From CAYFWF01 sp964346815 (GTDB lineage: Bacteria; Acidobacteriota; Aminicenantia; Aminicenantales; Aminicenantaceae): a stretch of DNA of 35,353 nt. This document shows, in pieces, positions 6,521 to 13,300 of this stretch. The notes beneath the pieces are model-generated. The model ran no database searches. It had not been told where the DNA came from and saw only the letters and a program-made list of their open reading frames with translations. Position 1 is the first letter of the stretch, and the number at the start of each line of letters is the position of its first letter. The translations under genes were made by a program, and so were the position numbers. Where the stretch lies: NCBI GenBank assembly GCA_964346815.1, contig CAYFWF010000037.1, forward strand, positions 1 to 35,353, read 5' to 3'.

Positions 6521-7956
6521 ACCCTTCTCTCCTTCCTCTTTCTCCGTTTGAGAGGCCACATCTCCACAGCCATATAGCCCAGCAATCGTCCCCAGAAAAA
6601 AGGATGGAACATCCGCACGAAAACCTCACGGTAGGGGGCACTCCCGGTAAACATATCCCACAGAGCCGTACTCAACCGTTGAGGGCCTCTTCCTTTTTTC
6701 TGCTCAGACGAGACCATGCGCAGGATGGCACGACGGGCAAACCGCATCTTCTGCATCTGCCCGACCACTGCAAAAATGAGCTTGCCGATCCAGTTGTCCC
6801 GTTCGAGCTTCCTGCAGGCAGGCCAGTATCGCTCCTTGAAATCTTCCGAAGAGACCCCAGAAAAAACAGCGGCTGTAGCCGCAGCCTTTGCCGTGCGGTA
6901 GGCTGCTCCAATCCCGTCCTTATAAAGCCGGGAAACACCGCAGTCTCCGATAAAGACAAACCGATCGCCATAAGGATGAGAAGAACCTTTTATATTTATC
7001 TTAGGCATACAGCGGCAGGCTCCCTGTTGCATCTGCCAGTTGGACGGCAAACAGGCTCTCACTTCAGGTGTCTCCAGAAAAGACCGCACAAGCTGGTTAT
7101 CGATTTTTTTACCCAACACACAGATTGTAGCATAATCCCCTTTGGGTATGAGAGCTGCAAACTCCAATCGCGGAATATTGAGTAGAAAAGTGTGCATGGA
7201 GCTTCCCAGATGCTCTTCCATAGCCTCTCTCTCCAGGGCATGCTCGCAGATATATGTTTTGGTGGTTTCAGGAAGGACATAGCCCAGGCCCAAATCTTGG
7301 AAAAGCTTCATGGTAGGCGAGTTCACTCCCACCGCGACCGCCACCAGGTCATAGATCCGGGACTGCCCGTCTTTCACTTTTAAGAAGGGCCTGTTGCCTT
7401 CCCAACCGACATCATCGACACGGCCGGTTATGTGGTCCACTCCTTTCTCCATGGCCAGCTTCAATAAAAAGCTGTCGAAGCTCTCCCAACCGGTCCCCGA
7501 CAAGCCCCGAGGTCCAGCACCCCTGTGAACGGCTCCGATTCTCTTTTCCCGGAGTGGGGTTTCGATCTTGACACTCCCCACATCCATATGCAGGAGATAG
7601 GAATCGATCCCTCTCTGAACCACAGAACCTGGCAAACTGATGCCTTCAGTGGCCAATGTTTGCACCAAGGATTCAGAGATGATTCCTCCGCACATATTGC
7701 ATCCTGCCGGACCGGGATTGGAAAAATTTCGTGATTCGTAGATATCCACGTGGAGGTCTATCCCCACTCTCTCGGCCATGGCAAGAAGAAAATAACCGAA
7801 GAACGAACCCGCGGGTCCCCCTCCGATAACAGCGATTCGAGAATGATCCCTGAGACTGAAGTCATCCTGACTAAATTTTTGAGGATGAGTTACCCCGCTC
7901 TTCATCATCACATCATCTATTTGTCCGAGAATATTGGGGTGGTTTTTCCCCAGCAT
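6517..7956 (-). CDS. Geranylgeranyl-reductase-like FAD oxidoreductase
   Basis: The 479-residue flavoprotein carries an N-terminal Rossmann motif (VIGGGPAGS, 43-51), a CNMCGG motif (86-91) like the Cys-containing active-site region of archaeal and bacterial geranylgeranyl reductases, and the second FAD motif FIGDCG followed by KDGIGAAYRTA near residues 338-360. Family members reduce double bonds in isoprenoid chains of lipids or menaquinone at the membrane; the basic C-terminus (KRRKRKERR) may help membrane contact. The substrate here is not known. A UbiA/MenA-type prenyltransferase elsewhere in the window makes quinone side-chain saturation a reasonable guess. It is the first gene of the cNMP-cyclase-AckA/PduL operon and overlaps the next gene by 4 bases. 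No Shine-Dalgarno precedes the ATG, and a promoter ends 5 bases upstream, suggesting a leaderless message. Confidence 0.82.
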   Translation of the reverse strand: MLGKNHPNILGQIDDVMMKSGVTHPQKFSQDDFSLRDHSRIAVIGGGPAGSFFGYFLLAMAERVGIDLHVDIYESRNFSNPGPAGCNMCGGIISESLVQTLATEGISLPGSVVQRGIDSYLLHMDVGSVKIETPLREKRIGAVHRGAGPRGLSGTGWESFDSFLLKLAMEKGVDHITGRVDDVGWEGNRPFLKVKDGQSRIYDLVAVAVGVNSPTMKLFQDLGLGYVLPETTKTYICEHALEREAMEEHLGSSMHTFLLNIPRLEFAALIPKGDYATICVLGKKIDNQLVRSFLETPEVRACLPSNWQMQQGACRCMPKINIKGSSHPYGDRFVFIGDCGVSRLYKDGIGAAYRTAKAAATAAVFSGVSSEDFKERYWPACRKLERDNWIGKLIFAVVGQMQKMRFARRAILRMVSSEQKKGRGPQRLSTALWDMFTGSAPYREVFVRMFHPFFWGRLLGYMAVEMWPLKRRKRKERRV

Positions 7957-7961
7957 GGAAG

Positions 7962-7991
7962 CTTATAGCATAAACAAAATTGGCCTGTCAA
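7962..7991 (-). promoter_or_regulatory. Promoter of the flavoprotein/cAMP operon (leaderless)
   Basis: TTGACA (7986-7991, perfect) and TATAAG (7962-7967) are separated by 18 bases. Only 5 bases lie between the -10 box and the ATG at 7954-7956, so transcription should start at or just next to the start codon. This matches the absence of a ribosome site. Confidence 0.55.
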
Positions 7992-8035
7992 ACACACAAC
8001 AGCACAGACAGCCCGGACATACTATCAATAGATAC

Positions 8036-8065
8036 TTGACATTTCCTGTCGAAAACTGCTAGAAA
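8036..8065 (+). promoter_or_regulatory. Candidate promoter of the secreted giant protein
   Basis: TTGACA (8036-8041, perfect) lies 18 bases before TAGAAA (8060-8065, 4 of 6). A start near 8073 would leave a leader of about 205 bases. Confidence 0.35.
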
Positions 8066-8222
8066 TAACCCGTGCCTGGTTTTTCGTTCCTAAAAGGAAG
8101 GTTTAGAAAAGGGTAAATACCCTAATTTATCACATCCTTTTGGAGTGGATTTTCTCCCTGTGGGGATTGTGCCGGATAAAAAGTATGTTGCCTTTAGCGC
8201 TTTATTAATTAAGACAATTTCC

Positions 8223-8250
8223 ATAGGTTCAACATGCCTGCTTGACCTAT
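8223..8250 (+). promoter_or_regulatory. Leader hairpin before the secreted giant protein
   Basis: ATAGGTTCAA (8223-8232) pairs with TTGACCTAT (8242-8250), with one bulged T and a 9-base loop. It ends about 11 bases before the AAGGATGGAGG ribosome site. It could tune translation or be a protein-binding inverted repeat. No known riboswitch is recognised in the leader. Confidence 0.3.
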
Positions 8251-8278
8251 CAAGAAAATAAAGGATGGAGGATTTCTG

Positions 8279-11200
8279 ATGTCCATACGCCGTCTCTTAT
8301 TTCTTTCATCAATCGTGTTTATCCTCGTTTCCATGATCCCCGTGCAGACCACGATTCAATCTCCGGGACCGGACCTCATAGTCGGACGAAACGTGAATAT
8401 GGTCTCGGGCACTGAATGGCCTGGTGGGGACCCATACCTTCAAAGACAAAACGAACCCTCTATCGCTGTCTCTACTCGTAATCCACTTCATCTTCTTGCA
8501 GGAGCCAACGACTATCGTACGGTAGACATGCCCGAGTCAGAAGGACCTTTACCGGGAATCCCAGAAGGAGCCACAGCAGGTGATGCGTGGCTGGGAGTGT
8601 TCAAATCCTTCAACGGCGGAGAATCCTGGAAAAGCACGCTTCTCCCAGGATATCCCCAGGATAATTCCACCCAAGGATTAAACTCGCCGATTCATACACG
8701 CAGTACTGCTTCTGATCCCACAGTACGAGCAGGATCAAACGGACTTTTTTACTACAGCGGCATTGCCTTTGATCGTGTCGAAGGTGGAACAGGTGTCCTA
8801 TTTGTCGCCCGTTTTATAGATAATAACTTCACCCTATTCGGAGACACGGACCCGATAAAGTATCTTGACACAAAAATAGTCGATACAGGTACACCCGGAC
8901 AGTTTGCGGATAAACCTTGGATTGCAGTCGATGCCCCGAGGTATGGCGGAGATACAGTCCCGATATATGCACCGGGCACTCCTGTCCAAGATGTTGCTCG
9001 CCATAATGTCTATATTGTCTACAGTATCTTTTTAGGGAACATAGGCGGCAATAATCAAAGCAAAATTCTGTTTGCCCGATCCACTGACTGCGGGACCACA
9101 TGGGAACGGCCCATCAAAGTCAGCGAAGGTAATCTGCGGAATCAAGGAACCACAATCGCAATAAGCCCTGCAGACGGCACAATCTATCTCGCTTGGCGGC
9201 GATTTGCCTCACCAAGTCAGCCCGACGCCATACTCATGTGCAAATCCACGGATTTCGGCTCAACATTCTCCCCCGCCGTTGAGATAAATCCGATCAATCC
9301 TTTCGATCAGATTACGGCTGGTAATAGATTTCGGACATACGGTTTCCCCACGATAGCTGTGGACGATGCAGGAAGAGTCTACGTTTCCTGGGCAGATCGA
9401 GGATATACACCAAATGGAGCTTCCCGTATTGTGATCAAAGCCTCGCCAGATGGAATAGACTGGTCCGGCCCCACTCTACTCGTAGACGACGATGAAGGTT
9501 GCGGCCATCAATTAATGCCTTCACTAACCTATGCTGCTGGCAGACTGATGATAACCTGGTATGATTCTCGAAAAAGTTTAGGAAATGATCCGGGGAACTG
9601 CGGCTACGATATTTCTGATAATGGGCCATCAGGAAAACGGCATACGATCGATGTCAGGATCGCCCAAGCTCTGCCCTCCTCGAACCCATCTTTTATCGAC
9701 TCCACACAGGTCTCTAAATACTTTCACTGGGTACAGCTTGTGAATGATGAAGTCCCCCCAAATCCGCAAATCATACAGAAGGAATACAACCGCCCAAATC
9801 TTCCATTATTCGTGGGAGGAACAATACCGTTTATCGGAGACTACATCGATATTGCTGCCGCTCCTGCATTCCTTTACGATGTGCCAAATTTGAATAACCA
9901 GACCGGGACTTGGCGCTTTAACACAGAAGAATCTGATCCATCCACTGCCCATGTTACTTGGACCGATAACCGTGATGTACATCCGCCTGGTGACGGCGAC
10001 TGGACGTCGTATAATCCACCAAACGTACCAACCAGCACTACGCCTTGCTCAGATGGAACAAAAACAGGAATGCGGAATCAAAATATATACACTTCCGCGA
10101 TCACTCGGGGCATTATGATCGGATCACCCGTCAATACTAAGCCGCTCATCGATTACAGACGCTCATTTCTTATATTTGTAAAAAACCTGACAGACTTCCC
10201 TAAATATTTTCGCCTGGAGATTATGGCTCCTAACGGAATGCAAGCATCATTCTGGGAATTTGGACCTCCTCAAGGAGATGATTGCGAATTGGAAGTTTGT
10301 AACGATAAGGAAGTGAAACTGTGGATCGAACCCTATTCATCCACAACACTTACGGTTTTCATCGAGCCCTTTACAGCCAATCCTTACGCAACCTTCAAGG
10401 TCCTGGTGGAAGAGTTAGAAGGGACCGTTGTTGTTTTTCAGGATTATATCATATTGAATCCTGATCCTGTAAACACACAGACCGTCCCTGTTTTGGAGGA
10501 GTATCATACCCCTATTATGGAAGGTGACTTCTTGGCCGTTGTGGATTTGGCGGATCCCACTATGCTCAGTGGAGAGATCGTTTATGATCCTAATTTAGAT
10601 TATATCCTTAACTACGCCAATCCTGATATTGTGACGCCAGCCTTCAGAAGTCCTGCATTCAGAAGTAAAAACATCGTCAATCCCGCTTTCCGCTCTACAA
10701 CTCTTGCTGAACAAATCCCTGATGGGCAGATCACTGACCTTCAGTGGAAAATAACAAACAATAATGACACGACTTCTGCGTATTCCTTTTTGCCTATCGG
10801 AGAAGTTATTCCTCTGTTGGATGAAGGAGTCGATTGGCAGCTCCTTATCTATCGAGTCAGCACCACTCCAACTTCTCCTGAAGACCCAGCAGATCCAGAT
10901 ACTTGCGAGCTTATCCAGGAAGAGCACCACGAGCTTCTTTATAAAATTGACAATCCAGCGTTCCGCAGTCCGGCTTTCCGCAGTCCGGCTTTCAGGAGCA
11001 ACACTTTATCCCTTGCGCCGGGAGAGTCAGCTGTCTGTACATTGAGACTCATTTCCCCGACATCTAATCCCTTTGATGCCGAAGATTTCGCAACAACAGT
11101 TGCTGCCGCTGCCGTGCCTCAGGCTGCCAACCCGGACGGCGCTATAGAATTTGCGGCTTCACTGTATATCATCGGGATCGAGGAAGGTCTTATAGGATCA

Positions 11201-13291
11201 GTAAACGATCCATTCACCAAGACTTTGGAAGCTTACGGCGGTGAACCATTTGATATTGATTATGGCGATCCTTATGATCCTGACGATGATGTATGGAAAT
11301 ACCAATATTGGGAAGTCATACCAAAAGAGGGGGAATCTCTGCCTCCTGGATTAACAATATCTTCGGATGGGATAATATCTGGGATTCCGGTTTATGACCC
11401 ATTAGCAAGTTACCCACAGGAATATAACTTCACCGTTCAAGTCAAAGACGAAAGCACTCCTCAACAAACAGCCCGCAGAACATTCAAAATTACCATCCAC
11501 TGTGCGTTTTATACCATTACAGCCACAGCAGGGCCGGGTGGAAGCATTAGCCCCTCGGGCGATTGGCCCGTAGCCCAGGGAGAAGACGCATCATTCACCA
11601 TTGAACCTGCTGATTGTTTTCATGTGGTGGATGTGATCGTGGATAAAGATACCACATGGGAAGAACATCTTGGTCCAGTCCTATCCTATACATTCACTGA
11701 TGTAAGAGCTGACCACACGATACATGCTGAATTCCAAAGAGACACCTTTACCATAACAGCCATCGCAGGAGAGGGAGGAAGCATCACTCCTTCCGGAGAG
11801 GTGATAGTGGACTGCGGACTTGACCAGACATTCACCATAGCAACTGATGAGGGATATATGGTAGAGGATGTCATCGTGGATAAAGGTACTGGATGGGAAA
11901 AACATTTGGGTCCGGTGACCACATATACCTTCAACATTGTGAGAGCCGATCATACAATCGAGGCGATATTTAAAAAGCTGGAGAAGTGGGTCCAGCGCTA
12001 TAACAACAATCCGGCGGACGGCGATGATGAAGCGAGTGACCTTGCCGTCGGACCTTCAGGAAATGTCTATGTGACAGGTTACAGCACCGGAAAGACCAGC
12101 GGAGAGGATTTTCACACTATTCAATACCACAGTGACGGTGTTGAGGGTTGGAGCGCAAGATATGATGGGCCCTCTCATCTGGGCGATTATGCCCATGCTA
12201 TCGTGGTGGACGCCCTCGGAAATCCCTCTGGGACCGGCATTAGTTACAGAGGAAATGTCGACAAGCACGCCGACTACTGTACTGTAAAATATAACAGTTC
12301 GGGAGAGGAGGTTTGGGACGAGCAGTATGATGCCCGCCGGAACGGCAACGATGTGGCTACTTCAGTTGCTCTTGATTCAGAAGGAAATGTCTACATCACT
12401 GGAAGAAGTGAATACAGCCTAGACAAACAGAGTGAAGTCCTGCATCACGATTTCCTCACCATAAAATACCATGTTGATACCGGAAAAATAGCCTGGGAAG
12501 CGAGATACGACAACACAAATGTGGAAAATTCCCAGGATGAGGCCGCCGCTCTTGCCGTCGATTCAGAAGGAAATACCTACGTGACGGGCAGGAGTCAGGG
12601 AAGCGGAACCGGTTTTGACCTCGTAACGGTCAAGTATGATAGCGGCGGGAATGAATTGTGGGTGCGTAGATACAACAATGAATTGGTCAATGGAGATGAT
12701 GAAGCTGTTGCAATTGCTCTTGATTCTTTAAATAATATTTACATAACAGGAAGAAGCGAGGGAACCTCATATGATTATGTCACTATAAAGTATCTTCCCG
12801 ATGGGACCATCGATGCGACTTGGGGAATGAATGGAGCCGCTAGATTTGATGGTGGACAGAATGATGAGGCCGTCGCTGTTGCCGCCGATTCAAAAGGGAA
12901 TACCTTTGTAACAGGAAGGAGTCAAGGAAGCGGAACCGGTTTTGATTTTGTGACAATCATGTATGATAGCAGCGGAAATCAATCATGGATTCATAGATAC
13001 AACAATGAACAAGCAAATAGCGATGATGAAACTCTCGACATGGCTCTTGATTCTGATGGAAACGTCTATGTAACGGGCAGGAGTCAAGGAAGCGGAACCG
13101 GTTTTGATTACTACACCATAAAATACGATGGTTCTGGAAATATGGTCTGGCGGGTAAGGTACAACCATTCTAATGGTGATGATGAGGCCAAAGCTATTAT
13201 TGTCGATTCAGCAGGAAATGTCTATGTAACGGGAAGAAGCCAAGGAAGTGGAACAGGTTTTGATTATGCCACAATCAAGTACGAGCAATAG
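8279..13291 (+). CDS. Secreted 1670-residue repeat protein (sialidase-like, PAFRS, Ig, InlB-like, SBBP propeller)
   Basis: A signal peptide (RRLLFLSSIVFILVSMIPV) leads into an Asp-box (BNR/sialidase-like) propeller up to about residue 640, with SFNGGESW, STDCGTTW, STDFGSTF and ASPDGIDW boxes. A beta-rich linker (640-960) carries six PAFRS pentapeptides (787-806 and 893-907). A putative-Ig domain follows (about 970-1075; LPPGLTISSDGIISGIP), then two InlB-B-like repeats (about 1077-1235; ITATAGPGGSISPSG and ITAIAGEGGSITPSG). The protein ends with eight SBBP-type propeller blades (about 1240-1670; consensus DDEA-ALDS-GNVYVTGRS). No catalytic sialidase residues could be identified, so a binding or adhesive surface role is more likely than glycosidase activity. 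There is no obvious sorting signal; the last blade runs to the C-terminus. GGAGG 7 bases before the ATG supports the start. It converges on the kinase gene. Confidence 0.88.
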   Translation: MSIRRLLFLSSIVFILVSMIPVQTTIQSPGPDLIVGRNVNMVSGTEWPGGDPYLQRQNEPSIAVSTRNPLHLLAGANDYRTVDMPESEGPLPGIPEGATAGDAWLGVFKSFNGGESWKSTLLPGYPQDNSTQGLNSPIHTRSTASDPTVRAGSNGLFYYSGIAFDRVEGGTGVLFVARFIDNNFTLFGDTDPIKYLDTKIVDTGTPGQFADKPWIAVDAPRYGGDTVPIYAPGTPVQDVARHNVYIVYSIFLGNIGGNNQSKILFARSTDCGTTWERPIKVSEGNLRNQGTTIAISPADGTIYLAWRRFASPSQPDAILMCKSTDFGSTFSPAVEINPINPFDQITAGNRFRTYGFPTIAVDDAGRVYVSWADRGYTPNGASRIVIKASPDGIDWSGPTLLVDDDEGCGHQLMPSLTYAAGRLMITWYDSRKSLGNDPGNCGYDISDNGPSGKRHTIDVRIAQALPSSNPSFIDSTQVSKYFHWVQLVNDEVPPNPQIIQKEYNRPNLPLFVGGTIPFIGDYIDIAAAPAFLYDVPNLNNQTGTWRFNTEESDPSTAHVTWTDNRDVHPPGDGDWTSYNPPNVPTSTTPCSDGTKTGMRNQNIYTSAITRGIMIGSPVNTKPLIDYRRSFLIFVKNLTDFPKYFRLEIMAPNGMQASFWEFGPPQGDDCELEVCNDKEVKLWIEPYSSTTLTVFIEPFTANPYATFKVLVEELEGTVVVFQDYIILNPDPVNTQTVPVLEEYHTPIMEGDFLAVVDLADPTMLSGEIVYDPNLDYILNYANPDIVTPAFRSPAFRSKNIVNPAFRSTTLAEQIPDGQITDLQWKITNNNDTTSAYSFLPIGEVIPLLDEGVDWQLLIYRVSTTPTSPEDPADPDTCELIQEEHHELLYKIDNPAFRSPAFRSPAFRSNTLSLAPGESAVCTLRLISPTSNPFDAEDFATTVAAAAVPQAANPDGAIEFAASLYIIGIEEGLIGSVNDPFTKTLEAYGGEPFDIDYGDPYDPDDDVWKYQYWEVIPKEGESLPPGLTISSDGIISGIPVYDPLASYPQEYNFTVQVKDESTPQQTARRTFKITIHCAFYTITATAGPGGSISPSGDWPVAQGEDASFTIEPADCFHVVDVIVDKDTTWEEHLGPVLSYTFTDVRADHTIHAEFQRDTFTITAIAGEGGSITPSGEVIVDCGLDQTFTIATDEGYMVEDVIVDKGTGWEKHLGPVTTYTFNIVRADHTIEAIFKKLEKWVQRYNNNPADGDDEASDLAVGPSGNVYVTGYSTGKTSGEDFHTIQYHSDGVEGWSARYDGPSHLGDYAHAIVVDALGNPSGTGISYRGNVDKHADYCTVKYNSSGEEVWDEQYDARRNGNDVATSVALDSEGNVYITGRSEYSLDKQSEVLHHDFLTIKYHVDTGKIAWEARYDNTNVENSQDEAAALAVDSEGNTYVTGRSQGSGTGFDLVTVKYDSGGNELWVRRYNNELVNGDDEAVAIALDSLNNIYITGRSEGTSYDYVTIKYLPDGTIDATWGMNGAARFDGGQNDEAVAVAADSKGNTFVTGRSQGSGTGFDFVTIMYDSSGNQSWIHRYNNEQANSDDETLDMALDSDGNVYVTGRSQGSGTGFDYYTIKYDGSGNMVWRVRYNHSNGDDEAKAIIVDSAGNVYVTGRSQGSGTGFDYATIKYEQ
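10637..10696 (+). repeat. PAFRS repeat cluster 1
   Basis: Two tandem PAFRS codon blocks (10637-10651, 10652-10666) and a third after KNIVN (10682-10696) lie in the secreted protein. Codons differ between copies (TTC AGA AGT against TTC CGC TCT), so the peptide appears to be conserved rather than just the DNA. Confidence 0.9.
10955..10999 (+). repeat. PAFRS repeat cluster 2
   Basis: Three perfect tandem PAFRS pentapeptides lie at 10955-10969, 10970-10984 and 10985-10999, again preceded by Asn as in NPAFRS. The last copy switches to AGG AGC for Arg-Ser. Confidence 0.92.
11510..11975 (+). repeat. Two InlB-B-like repeats in the secreted protein
   Basis: Two units of about 78 residues share ITA-AG-GGSI-PSG at the start, then VIVDK near the middle, HLGPV-YTF and RADHTI at the end. 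This is the pattern of divergent InlB B-repeat domains, which act as stalks or spacers in surface proteins. Confidence 0.7.
11990..13288 (+). repeat. Eight SBBP beta-propeller blades with near-identical DNA segments
   Basis: Eight units carry the pattern DDEA..(A/V)..DS.GN.Y(V/I)TG(R/Y)S. The 20-mer GGAAGCGGAACCGGTTTTGA occurs exactly at 12599, 12926 and 13088, and with changes at 13244. This implies recent blade duplication or conversion at the C-terminus. Blade 2 reads GNPSGTGIS in place of GNVYVTGRS. Confidence 0.85.
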
Positions 13292-13300
13292 TTTGAGAAT

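Larger units (their letters stand above)
7957..8278. other. Divergent intergenic region of the flavoprotein operon and the secreted giant
   Basis: This gap of 322 bases has no convincing ORF. It holds a promoter candidate for each direction (7962-7991 on minus, 8036-8065 on plus), about 45 bases apart. On the plus side there is an apparent untranslated leader of about 200 bases with a hairpin near its end (8223-8250). Confidence 0.6.

Noticed and set aside
12599..13263. Regularly spaced identical 20-mers suggesting a CRISPR array
   Set aside because: They lie in frame inside the secreted protein, recur at uneven spacing of 156 to 327 bases, and encode the SBBP blade sequence GSGTGFD.
13292..13300. 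Terminator between the convergent secreted-protein and kinase genes
   Set aside because: Only 9 bases separate the genes and no stem with a T tract was visible on either strand.
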